Positions 56,571 through 64,000 of a stretch of DNA of 64,000 nucleotides are shown piece by piece. Made by a program: the position numbers and the translations under genes. The stretch's first letter is position 1. Each line of letters starts with the position of its first letter. Source of the DNA: Leptospira sp. GIMC2001 (lineage in GTDB: Bacteria; Spirochaetota; Leptospiria; Leptospirales; Leptospiraceae); NCBI RefSeq assembly GCF_028462125.1, contig NZ_CP115468.1:3651559-3715558 (forward strand). The letters are read 5' to 3'. Below the pieces are notes generated by a model. The model ran no database searches. It saw only the letters and a list, made by a program, of their open reading frames with translations, and was not told the origin of the DNA.

Positions 56571-57876
56571 AAAATTTATTAATATAACTAGATTCAACGG
56601 TAGATTTGCAGAAACTGCTATTGGATTTTGGATCTACTATTATCGCATTACTTGCGTTATCCGAAATTCCATAGAACTTACCATTCGGTGCAAGGACTGC
56701 ACCTTGCCACTTTGTGCCTCCAACCAAACCCGAAATGCTAGTTGTATCTGCTGTGTTGGATTCTGGATCAACAATAAGTACAGATTGACTGCTAGTAGGA
56801 ATCGAATAGATTTTTCCATTCGGAGCCAGACCTCCACCAGACCATTTTTGACCAGCACCTAATCCAGAGATAGAAGTCGTATCGGTAGTATTGTTAGCAG
56901 GATCTACAATCAACACATGATCTGCTCCAAACGGCATTCCATATATCTTACCATTGGGTGCAAGCACTGCTCCTCCCCACTTAGTTCCTCCTACTCCAAG
57001 ATCGGTTATTGAAGCTGTATCTGCTGTGTTGGATTCGGGATCTATGATCAATACACTATTCGAATCATAAGGCATGGCATAAATCTTCCCATTTGGTGCA
57101 AGAACTCCGCTCCTCCACTTAGTTCCTCCTACTCCAAGACCTGTAATTGATGCTCGATCAGCGGTATTATTCGTTGGATCTATTATAAGTACGTCATCAC
57201 TATTCTGAGGAATTCCGTAAATCTTCCCATTCGGTGCGAGAACTCCCCCTGCCCACTTTGAAAAACCTGTTAAACCGGTTATGGATGCTGTATCTGCCGT
57301 ATTTGTTTCTGGATCAATGATCAATACAATACCAGAATTGAAAGGAATTCCATATATCTTACCATTAGGAGCGAGAACTCCTCCGATCCACTTAAACGTA
57401 CCAGTAAGTCCTGTGATCGAAGAGGTATCTGCTGTATTATTAGTTGGATCTATAATCAAGACGCTGTTTGATTCAAACGGAATTCCATAAATCTTACCAT
57501 TGGGCGCAAGAACTCCACCGGCCCAAGCTGCTCCAACAAAAAGACCCACTATGGATGTTGTGTCCGCTGTTGGAGTCCCAGAAGATCCGAGACTTGCTCG
57601 CGCATTCAATTCATCGAAAAATGTCTGAACACTACCTGGCTGTATTGTGTCAAAGGAATCTTGGATGCTGCAGACAAATGCTTCCTCGGGAACCGATTCT
57701 GTCGTTGGCTTAGGTATCTGAACTCCACAATGGGGAGAAGTTTCACCAATGATAGATTTTGCAATCAGAGTATCAAGAAAAGATGGATTTTCAAGATCAC
57801 AAGGATATTCCAGATCGGATGGAATACAATTCCAAATATGCAAAAATATGATATTAAGTAGGATCAAATACTTCAT
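56569..57876 (-). CDS. Seven-repeat beta-propeller lipoprotein
   Basis: This 435-residue exported protein has an N-terminal hydrophobic segment ending in LHIWNC (Cys17, relaxed lipobox). After a linker with five Cys, seven tandem repeats of 45-46 residues fill about 104-418, each with the core LAPNGKIYGIP, then VLIIDP, NTADT and SITGL. Seven such units of this length predict a closed seven-bladed propeller on the cell surface or in the periplasm. Repeats are very alike at DNA level, showing recent duplication. The function is unknown; ligand or protein binding is usual for propellers. Confidence 0.78.
   Translation of the reverse strand: MKYLILLNIIFLHIWNCIPSDLEYPCDLENPSFLDTLIAKSIIGETSPHCGVQIPKPTTESVPEEAFVCSIQDSFDTIQPGSVQTFFDELNARASLGSSGTPTADTTSIVGLFVGAAWAGGVLAPNGKIYGIPFESNSVLIIDPTNNTADTSSITGLTGTFKWIGGVLAPNGKIYGIPFNSGIVLIIDPETNTADTASITGLTGFSKWAGGVLAPNGKIYGIPQNSDDVLIIDPTNNTADRASITGLGVGGTKWRSGVLAPNGKIYAMPYDSNSVLIIDPESNTADTASITDLGVGGTKWGGAVLAPNGKIYGMPFGADHVLIVDPANNTTDTTSISGLGAGQKWSGGGLAPNGKIYSIPTSSQSVLIVDPESNTADTTSISGLVGGTKWQGAVLAPNGKFYGISDNASNAIIVDPKSNSSFCKSTVESSYINKF
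56620..57570. repeat. Tandem 135-138-base repeats inside the propeller gene
   Basis: Seven direct repeats encoding the propeller blades. The most conserved piece codes for LAPNGKIYGI and recurs with synonymous changes. The first and last copies are the most diverged. Confidence 0.85.
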
Positions 57877-58571
57877 AGCATCAGTATATTCTATTTATTA
57901 TATATACTAACAATCTAATTTTGTAAAGAAATTTCAAACTCAATTTTTGAAGAATTTGAATTTTTCTTTTTTTGCTTAAAATAGATGATCTAATTCAAAT
58001 TCATGTTTTGTCCAAATATGCATGATTTTCGAGCCTGGTCGAAAGTGATTTTGACGGGCAATTCAGCTGTGGCTACCATCCTCTCAATCTCAATCAGTTT
58101 AGCAGAGAGAATGCTAAAATTTAATCATTCTGTTACGTAAAACAAAACCTTAATTGTCAATTTTTCTAGGATTTTGTTCATATTCAAAATTTAGAGAGAT
58201 TCTAATTTCCGGCGCACTTACATTTTCTATAAGCACATGGCTTTTCATTTTAACCAATTCTTATATTTAAAAAATAAATTGTCTTTCAAAATTCCCAAAA
58301 TCGGAGGGTTAAATTCTAGAGTTCTTAAAATTTAATGGTTCAATTATCTTATTTTTCTGAAAAATGACAAAACTATCCATTTTGATAGCCCTAAAAATCA
58401 TTTTTTTATCCCATTAAATTAACAAGCTATACTTTTAGAACTTAATACGTGTTAAAAATGTCATTTTTTTGAAGCATTCTGAATTAATGTATTTTTAATG
58501 AATTTTAAAGATCTATAATATGTTTTTTCATTTACAGGAAATAAATTATATAGACATTGGGAGAAACATCC
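57877..58571. other. Long AT-rich gap, no supported gene
   Basis: These 695 bases hold no convincing gene. A 45-codon frame at 58003-58140 (start MFCPNMHDF) has no ribosome site and no family match, so it is not annotated. The downstream end must contain the promoter of the HD-GYP-like gene (gggaga ribosome site before 58572). Long A/T tracts are the only other feature. Confidence 0.5.
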
Positions 58572-60032
58572 ATGTTAACTTCGAAAATTGTATCCAAAGA
58601 TCGACTGATGAAATTCGAGTTCACTCAGGAAATAATTGACGGCTTCCGCAAAGCTGCTGTCATTCCAGTGGATTTTTACAACAAAGAAGGTCAGGTATTA
58701 ATTCACAAACAAGATAATGCCAATTCGGATGATTTTGGACGTTTACTTAAATTTGCCTTTCAAGGCATTTTCTTTTTAAAAGACGATCTAAAAAGACTTA
58801 TGTCGTTTGGAGAAGAATCTGTTGATAAAACTCAGATTAGATCCAAATTAATTGATCAGCAGAAAACGATCGCGTTTGCGAAAAGAACTAACGCGCTTAT
58901 CGATGATTTGAGAAAATCTTCACTTTCATCAAATCACGCTGTCTTCATTCACAATTCAATTAATGAGCTATTAACAGATTTCATAAAGAATCCAGAATAC
59001 GAAACAGGAATTATAAATGTAGTTGAGATAATGGGTAAGGCTGGAGTTTCTCTGGAATCTGAAATGATGACAAAACGTACCATTGTTGCAATGGGTATGA
59101 AAGTCAGAAATAGAAAAGTAATTCAAAATGCGGATCAGAATCAAGACAAAAAAGATCACCTCAATCTTATGATGGCGAGTTATCTTCTTGATATTGGTTA
59201 CACACGGATGAACTTAAAAGAAAATCCAAAACTGAGTGCGGAAGATTATGCAACTATTCAACAACATCCAATCATAAGCTACTTGATGTCGCTTACTGCA
59301 CCAGAAGTCTCAACTTATGTTCGAACTATGATTTTGAATCATCATAGGCCATATCGCGGTATCGGAGTTAATAATAACTATCCAGACCAAAGAGTTATAT
59401 TCAATCGACTAATGGCTATTAGAGACAAATATTCTAAAGAAACGAATAAAGAAAGGATAGTTACGGATATTCAAAATCAAATTGGGTTGATTGCAAATGA
59501 TGTTACTTCAACGAATATGGAGGAAGATGTTGCGATTCTTTCTCTTGCAAGTGAATTTTCTTCGCTAACTTCGGAGCAATCTTGGAGGCAAGCACTCGCA
59601 CCCGAGAAAGCACTGAAATTAATTTTGAATGAATCTTTCTTTTCTTATAGCAATAGGAACATTCGGCATTTAATTGATTATGTTGGTTCGAGTCTAACGA
59701 ATAATATTTCCATAATTAATGCAAATGATTTTGTCATTACTGCTTCGATGGATTCTGAACGAAGTGTTCACTTTGATATTTGTAAAGTGGTCTCCGTTGC
59801 GAGATACCAAACTCGTCCATTGCTTCAAAGAATTGGAACGATCAAACCTATTATTAAAAAAGATAATAAATACAAAATTGTGGATTTTGATAGAACACAG
59901 ATCAAAGTAGATCGTAGAAAAGCAAATTTTGATCTTGAGAAAACTGTAGACTCAACTAGAATTATATATCTCGTTGATAAAGAGATCAATCCTCCGCTTT
60001 ACGATTGCGTTTATAAGCTTCAAGCTTCTTGA
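58572..60032 (+). CDS. Degenerate HD-GYP domain protein
   Basis: The protein has 486 residues from ATG 58572 (gggaga about 8 bases upstream; a TTG at 58557 has none). The first 120 residues are a charged N-terminal domain (FTQEIIDGFRKAAVIPV). The middle (about 145-290) follows the HD-GYP layout: ASYLLDIGYTRMN for HDIGK (His to Leu at 206, Lys to Tyr at 210), IQQHPIISYLMSL and NHHRPYRGIG for HHExxDGxGYP. Loss of the metal His and the altered GYP suggests loss of c-di-GMP hydrolysis, leaving a binding or scaffold role. The C-terminal 200 residues are not recognised. Confidence 0.7.
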   Translation: MLTSKIVSKDRLMKFEFTQEIIDGFRKAAVIPVDFYNKEGQVLIHKQDNANSDDFGRLLKFAFQGIFFLKDDLKRLMSFGEESVDKTQIRSKLIDQQKTIAFAKRTNALIDDLRKSSLSSNHAVFIHNSINELLTDFIKNPEYETGIINVVEIMGKAGVSLESEMMTKRTIVAMGMKVRNRKVIQNADQNQDKKDHLNLMMASYLLDIGYTRMNLKENPKLSAEDYATIQQHPIISYLMSLTAPEVSTYVRTMILNHHRPYRGIGVNNNYPDQRVIFNRLMAIRDKYSKETNKERIVTDIQNQIGLIANDVTSTNMEEDVAILSLASEFSSLTSEQSWRQALAPEKALKLILNESFFSYSNRNIRHLIDYVGSSLTNNISIINANDFVITASMDSERSVHFDICKVVSVARYQTRPLLQRIGTIKPIIKKDNKYKIVDFDRTQIKVDRRKANFDLEKTVDSTRIIYLVDKEINPPLYDCVYKLQAS

Positions 60033-60151
60033 ATTTTATGTTTTCTTAACCAGATTGGCTAGATAACAGAATTACCATATCGCTAAAAATCTTGCATTGT
60101 TTTTACTGTTGGAGTATTTTGTGTTTCTTGATTTATAGGAGATCGTGAAAT

Positions 60152-60173
60152 GCCATGGGCTTAAGCCCCTGGC
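60152..60173. repeat. Intergenic palindrome, gggcttaagccc family
   Basis: This 22-base element is identical to 27213-27234 and has arms gcca/tggc outside gggcttaagccc. It lies in the 272-base gap between the HD-GYP-like gene and folK. Confidence 0.65.
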
Positions 60174-60304
60174 TTGTTATTCCTTCTTGTTCATATCCCT
60201 CACCTTAAACGCAGACTTACGTATCATCCGTTCGTTCGTTCCTTCGATCGAAACCGAAATATTATGCCTCAACTCAGATCACTAATAGATGATATGAGTT
60301 ATAG

Positions 60305-60703
60305 TTAATAAATACTTTCTAGTAATTCCCCGATAAAAGGCCTCGATTCAATAGAATGATGTGGCAGGATTAATCTGTCATTAACCATTCTTTCAATTCC
60401 TTCGTATAACAAGATGTCAATGTCTATTTCTCTTGGACCTTTATCAAATCTTTTGACACGACCTATTTTTTGTTCAATGGATTGAGTGAAGTCGAGTAGA
60501 TCTAAAGGAGCCAATTCAGTTTCAATTTCCAAAACCTGATTGAGAAAATCAGGCTGATCTAGAAAATCCATGGCAGGTGTATTGATTATCTGCGAAGAAT
60601 GAACCAATTTGGTTATTGGAGGATTGTGTAAATAATTTCTAGCTAATTCTAAATATTCTTCTCGATTGCCAAGATTGGTTCCTAATGAGAGGAATGATTT
60701 CAA
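60305..60703 (-). CDS. folK: 2-amino-4-hydroxy-6-hydroxymethyldihydropteridine pyrophosphokinase
   Basis: This 132-residue enzyme of folate synthesis transfers pyrophosphate from ATP to the pterin alcohol. SLGTNLGNREEYL opens it, QPDFLNQVLEIET and GPREIDIDILLY (the Asp pair that binds Mg) follow, and LILPHHSIESRPF ends it. It is slightly shorter than E. coli FolK (159) but all motifs are present. The start is 27 bases after the stop of the DnaC-like gene on the same strand, so the two form an operon. No other fol gene is near. Confidence 0.92.
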   Translation of the reverse strand: MKSFLSLGTNLGNREEYLELARNYLHNPPITKLVHSSQIINTPAMDFLDQPDFLNQVLEIETELAPLDLLDFTQSIEQKIGRVKRFDKGPREIDIDILLYEGIERMVNDRLILPHHSIESRPFIGELLESIY

Positions 60704-60730
60704 TCTTTCTCTCCTAAATCAAATTGGTGA

Positions 60731-61594
60731 CTAAGAGTGAACACCTTTGAGCCTATAATCAGGACATTTCAATTGAATTTCTTTTGTCATCTCACAGAGT
60801 CTGCTGTATATTCTTCCGTCACCTTTCTCTTTCCAATCCATCAAAGGATGATTGGATGTCAGTAAGGTCAATTTATCATTCTCATATCTTGTATCGATAA
60901 GATCGTATAACTTCAAATTGTTGAAATCTGAATCTTTCTGAACACCGAAATCATCAATGATAAGAACATCAACATTGGCAAATTCTTTTTCGATATACCC
61001 TTCTTGACCATGGGTATCACTGTCTTTTTGGTATGTATTGCGAATTGCATTGAGAAAATCTTTATTTACTTTTGCATATTTACATTTCACACCGAAACGA
61101 AAAATCAATTCATTTAGAATAACGCATGCAAGTAATGTTTTGCCACTTCCCGTTCCACCCCATAGATAGAAACCTTTTGGTATAAAATTGGGATCTTTCC
61201 ATTTATGCACGAGCTCACTTGCCCAGTCATGCGCAATAAGAAATGAAAGCTCAGGATCATTCAGCTTATCACCCAAATCAACACTTTGCAAAAATTGAAA
61301 TCTATATCGCGGAGGAATGCCCGCTTTTGCGACCAACGATTCTAATTTTAAAAGCTCAAATCTTGCGCCTTGACATAAGCAAGGAATTTGCATATCTTGT
61401 TCTTCGTCATATACTAAGTAAGGCGGTTGTCCAGCAGAGGGACAAGTGTTACAATCAGAAGCTACGCAATGACATATTCCTAAAGCACCAGATCTTGATC
61501 CTCGAATATTTTCATCCAAAACAATTCCAGCCCCACCGCAATATGGGCAATCTGGAATACCATGCTTGAAAGGAAATACTTCGGAGAGATTCAT
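60731..61594 (-). CDS. DnaC-like AAA+ ATPase with Cys-rich N-terminal domain
   Basis: The protein has 287 residues from ATG 61594 (a longer reading to 61642 lacks support). The first 75 residues hold at least eight Cys in pairs (CPYCGGAG, GICHCVASDCNTCP, CLC), a likely zinc- or iron-sulfur-binding domain. The AAA+ part has Walker A LWGGTGSGKTLLA, Walker B VLIIDDFGVQKDS and sensor-like LTLLTSNHPL with an arginine-finger region GDGRIYSRL. It resembles DnaC/DnaI-type helicase loaders; DnaI of Bacillus also has an N-terminal zinc domain. It is followed by folK. Confidence 0.82.
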   Translation of the reverse strand: MNLSEVFPFKHGIPDCPYCGGAGIVLDENIRGSRSGALGICHCVASDCNTCPSAGQPPYLVYDEEQDMQIPCLCQGARFELLKLESLVAKAGIPPRYRFQFLQSVDLGDKLNDPELSFLIAHDWASELVHKWKDPNFIPKGFYLWGGTGSGKTLLACVILNELIFRFGVKCKYAKVNKDFLNAIRNTYQKDSDTHGQEGYIEKEFANVDVLIIDDFGVQKDSDFNNLKLYDLIDTRYENDKLTLLTSNHPLMDWKEKGDGRIYSRLCEMTKEIQLKCPDYRLKGVHS

Positions 61595-61742
61595 TATTAA
61601 AGGAAACACTGATGGATTATATGCCTTTGTCAACAAAACCATTGAACTAGGTTGCTTTTTATTTAATTATGTCCCATGAAACTGTTATTTTCGGAAATTT
61701 CTTAAGAAGAATAGCAAAAAAATATCTGTCTTATGGTTATTA

Positions 61743-61771
61743 TTGACAGACGGTTTTCCGATGTATTAAAT
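61743..61771 (+). promoter_or_regulatory. Probable sigma-70-type promoter of fcpA
   Basis: TTGACA at 61743-61748 and TTAAAT at 61766-61771 with a 17-base spacer; four of six -10 bases fit the consensus. It is 75 bases upstream of the likely start, leaving a 5' leader. No clear sigma-28 box was seen. Confidence 0.5.
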
Positions 61772-61846
61772 GAAGAACAGGGAACGGATTCCCTCTCTTT
61801 AAAAGACTATCGAAAGAGAACGAAAGGGTCAAAGGATATGAAGATC

Positions 61847-62746
61847 ATGAAACAACTCCTCATCCTCATGCTAGCACTGTCATTGAATGTAGCTATCTAC
61901 GCTCAAGCAGCTCCAGCACCACAACCAGGCCAAGGCCAGGACGAACCACAAGCTGACGAACTTCTGAAAGGGGAACTTGTTCCCGAAGATGAAGACGCCG
62001 ATCTGACTGAAGAGCAGAAAGAAAGAAGGAACATCATCCAAGAGCAGGAAGCTATTTGGAAGAACCCTGATTTCAAAGCTTACCATAAGACATTTCAAGA
62101 GCTTCACCAATTGTCCAAAGCTTTCGCGAACAATAAATTTCGTCTCGCTCTATCTAACTACCAATCTGGTGTTAACGTTCTATTGAAGAACAGAGAGTGG
62201 GTGGAACAATATCGCAAAGAAGAAGCAGAAAAGAAGCGTCTAGATGAGAAATGGTATTGGCAAAAAGTCGATCGTAAAGCTCGTGAAGAAAGAGTACTCT
62301 CTAGAGAGAAGAACTCATCAAAGCAAATGGCTTTGAATTACTTCACAAGATCGATCAACCACTTGGACGAAATCAATAACCCAGATCTTAGAGAAAGACC
62401 TGAATTCAAGAGACTTCTCTCTGATGTATATAGAAACTGGATCATGGTTGAGTATGACCTACAAAACCTTCCACAGACTATCCCAATCTTAGAGCTTTAT
62501 ATTGAGATCGATGATAACGAAAAAGAGTATCCTGCTCATAAATATCTTGCGAGTGCTTATGCATTTGAAGAAAATATGATCAAGAAATATGGCGGTGGAT
62601 CAGAAGATCAAATGTTGAAATACCGCTATAAGAAAAACGTTCATCTTCTCAGAGCTACTGAGTTGAAATACGGAAAAGATTCTCCCGAATACAAGCATAT
62701 CGTAAATCTTGTAAACAGGGACGAAGTAATTTCGGTGACTCCTTAA
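61847..62746 (+). CDS. fcpA: Flagellar coiling protein FcpA-like sheath protein
   Basis: The protein has 299 residues from ATG 61847 (aaagga about 10 bases upstream); the ATG at 61838 is the alternative, and the far upstream ATG at 61733 overlaps the promoter. A signal peptide [16 protein letters not shown] ends before QAAPAPQPG. The mature part is helical, Lys/Glu-rich and TPR-like ([40 protein letters not shown]). This matches FcpA of Leptospira, a periplasmic-flagellum sheath protein that curves the filament. A strong terminator follows. The name rests on overall recall, not a search. Confidence 0.6.
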   Translation: MKQLLILMLALSLNVAIYAQAAPAPQPGQGQDEPQADELLKGELVPEDEDADLTEEQKERRNIIQEQEAIWKNPDFKAYHKTFQELHQLSKAFANNKFRLALSNYQSGVNVLLKNREWVEQYRKEEAEKKRLDEKWYWQKVDRKAREERVLSREKNSSKQMALNYFTRSINHLDEINNPDLRERPEFKRLLSDVYRNWIMVEYDLQNLPQTIPILELYIEIDDNEKEYPAHKYLASAYAFEENMIKKYGGGSEDQMLKYRYKKNVHLLRATELKYGKDSPEYKHIVNLVNRDEVISVTP

Positions 62747-62779
62747 TTACCAATCGCGTCTCTTTTTTAGTCTGAGTGA

Positions 62780-62805
62780 GGCCTGGATTTAAGTCCGGGC
62801 CTTTT
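62780..62805 (+). terminator. Terminator after fcpA
   Basis: The arms ggcctgga/tccgggcc with one mismatch around a short loop containing tttaag are followed by four Ts. It ends the fcpA unit 35 bases after the stop. The rest of the gap to 63127 shows only AT-rich sequence and no gene. Confidence 0.75.
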
Positions 62806-63127
62806 CTCTTACTAGAAAATTTTGATTCAAAGAATGCATAGAAAACCGTTCAAATTACACAAGCCCATCTAATCCTGCTGAATTTATCTACCTTATTACT
62901 TATCATTCCTTCCAGAATATTTTAGTTATTTTTTATACGTTAGAGATATATGCCAGGAATCGCATAGATTTCATTTTTAATAACAATCTATCAAGTCATA
63001 CTTACTTTCCAAATTGGAGTTCAAGTGCAAAAGATCCACTGATACGATCGACTTTGAAATAATTGAAAATCTTTTTTTTTAACTTCCACAATTTCTCAAT
63101 TACTGATAAATGTTGAAAAACAGGATC

Positions 63128-64000
63128 ATGAACTTTCTTTTCAATTTTATCAATAATTTAATTACTAAATATGGAATACCTAGCAGCGTTCGCGAAGTCA
63201 ATGATCCAGGATTGTACTATCGAATTACAATTACCAATCAATTGTCTCTGTTTTCACTCGTTTCCTGTTTGAGTTTTAGTGGAATCTATTGGTTTTATGG
63301 TGCTGAAAATTTAGCTATCACAGTCGGAATTTTATCTTTATTTTTTCCATTTGTCATTCTATTCAATTCAAAAGGTTGGTTTCTTCTTTCACGAACCAGT
63401 TTATTCTTAGCTAACCTTTTTGTAATGCTGATTATGTCCAATTTACTTGGGAAAGAATCAGGAATTTACTTTATTTATTTCCCGATTTGTGTAGGTATAT
63501 TTGTAATTTTTGCAAGTTCCGAAAGACTTACGATTGCAATTCTATTCACAATACTCGTTGCGGAAATAATATTTCTTGAATGGGTTGAATATTCTTATTT
63601 TGGAGACTCACAACTTCCAGATGAACTCAAAGATTACATGTTCAGTATTATGCTGACTTTCTCCTTACTCGCTCTCGTTGTTATGATAGTTAACATTAAT
63701 TATCACAATGACCGAAGTAACAAAAAGCTTACTTTGTTTAGAACTAAGATCAAAACAGATGATAGATCAGAATTTATTTTTTTGAATAAGATATTTGATT
63801 CTATCCTTGAGCCAATATTTATTAAAGACGAGAATCTGACATATATATTAGTTAATAACGCTTTTGTGAATCTTGTAAATAAGACGAAAGAGGACTTCAT
63901 TGGTAAAACTGATTTAGAAGCGGTTCCAAGTGAATATGCAGAATTGTATAGAAAAAGAGACATACAGATGTTAAATTTCGGAATCGATCTTACTCACGAA
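63128..64000 (+). CDS. PAS-domain sensor protein, 5' part only
   Basis: These 291 codons from ATG 63128 run off the window. The N terminus is a membrane module with about six segments (residues 30-205; SLVSCLSFSGIYWFYG, AILFTILVAEIIFLE). A linker and a PAS domain follow (about 225-290): FIFLNKIFDSILEPIFIKDENL, split here as IFDSILEPIFIKDE, then LVNNAFVNLVNKTKEDFIGK and DLEAVPSEYAELYRKRD. The missing output domain could be a histidine kinase, SpoIIE phosphatase, GGDEF or adenylate cyclase. Start choice is uncertain since the agga lies close; a TTG at 63113 is an alternative. Confidence 0.8.
   Translation, partial: MNFLFNFINNLITKYGIPSSVREVNDPGLYYRITITNQLSLFSLVSCLSFSGIYWFYGAENLAITVGILSLFFPFVILFNSKGWFLLSRTSLFLANLFVMLIMSNLLGKESGIYFIYFPICVGIFVIFASSERLTIAILFTILVAEIIFLEWVEYSYFGDSQLPDELKDYMFSIMLTFSLLALVVMIVNINYHNDRSNKKLTLFRTKIKTDDRSEFIFLNKIFDSILEPIFIKDENLTYILVNNAFVNLVNKTKEDFIGKTDLEAVPSEYAELYRKRDIQMLNFGIDLTHE

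Noticed and set aside
58003..58140. 45-codon frame in the long gap
   Set aside because: No ribosome site, no recognisable family, and normal length for chance in this region.
61751..61770. Sigma-28-like ccgat near fcpA
   Set aside because: No TAAA-type -35 at the right distance; a sigma-70-type pair fits better.
1..64000. CRISPR arrays, rRNA, tRNA, transposases, prophage
   Set aside because: Looked for on both strands; none found.

Overview
The window is AT-rich (by eye about 35-38% GC) and reads as a chromosomal segment of a spirochaete of the genus Leptospira. The strongest marker is a close match to the OmpA-type surface lipoprotein Loa22 (19995-20588). A likely flagellar sheath protein FcpA (61847-62746), a HemO-type heme oxygenase, many lipoproteins with relaxed spirochaetal lipoboxes and several 7TM/SpoIIE signalling proteins agree with this. 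The species cannot be fixed from the sequence alone. I saw no tRNA, rRNA, CRISPR array, transposase or prophage module.

Layout. 1-7.7 kb is an accessory-looking stretch: the tail of an ArsC/Spx-like gene, a DoxX gene, a Na/Pi cotransporter, a truncated copy of a DUF1801 gene butted against a DoxX/HxlR pair, then a tight three-gene cassette (54-aa protein, PARP-like ADP-ribosyltransferase, DUF1801 protein) that looks like a toxin-antitoxin-type unit, and a 7TM/SpoIIE phosphatase. 7.7-13 kb holds an MbnP/MbnH copper-protein pair with a lipoprotein and an outer-membrane barrel, preceded by a Cys/His-rich exported protein. 13-20 kb holds a MarR regulator with its exported NTF2-like target, a second SpoIIE phosphatase with TPRs, a nucleotidyltransferase with a 58-codon in-frame continuation, a patatin phospholipase with a small Cys-containing exported partner, and RluD. 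20-33 kb contains loa22, an aminotransferase, an MFS transporter, panB, a variant DAHP synthase, dusC, a DAPG-hydrolase-like enzyme controlled from two palindromic operators by a divergent TetR protein, and a compact type II topoisomerase pair that looks closer to phage T4 than to standard ParC/ParE. 33-46 kb is mostly housekeeping: gltX, pirin, OsmC, a PilZ-like protein, an RsbW-like ATPase, a glycosyltransferase, polA, an OlsB-like acyltransferase next to a PiT-like permease, an AI-2E family exporter and hemO. 46-52 kb has an MFS transporter and a complete sulfate ABC importer (sbp-cysT-cysW-cysA), convergent with an alginate-export-type porin. 52-64 kb has a chemotaxis receptor, an acetyltransferase, a seven-repeat beta-propeller lipoprotein, a degenerate HD-GYP protein, folK, a DnaC-like loader, fcpA and the start of a PAS sensor protein.

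How genes work together. The sulfate importer, the Mbn-type copper set, TetR/DAPG-hydrolase, MarR/NTF2 and parC-parE are clear functional units, supported by spacing, overlapping start/stop codons or shared operators. Several intergenic gaps carry the same palindrome family built on gggcttaagccc. Coding density is high, and most gaps without genes are under 300 bases.
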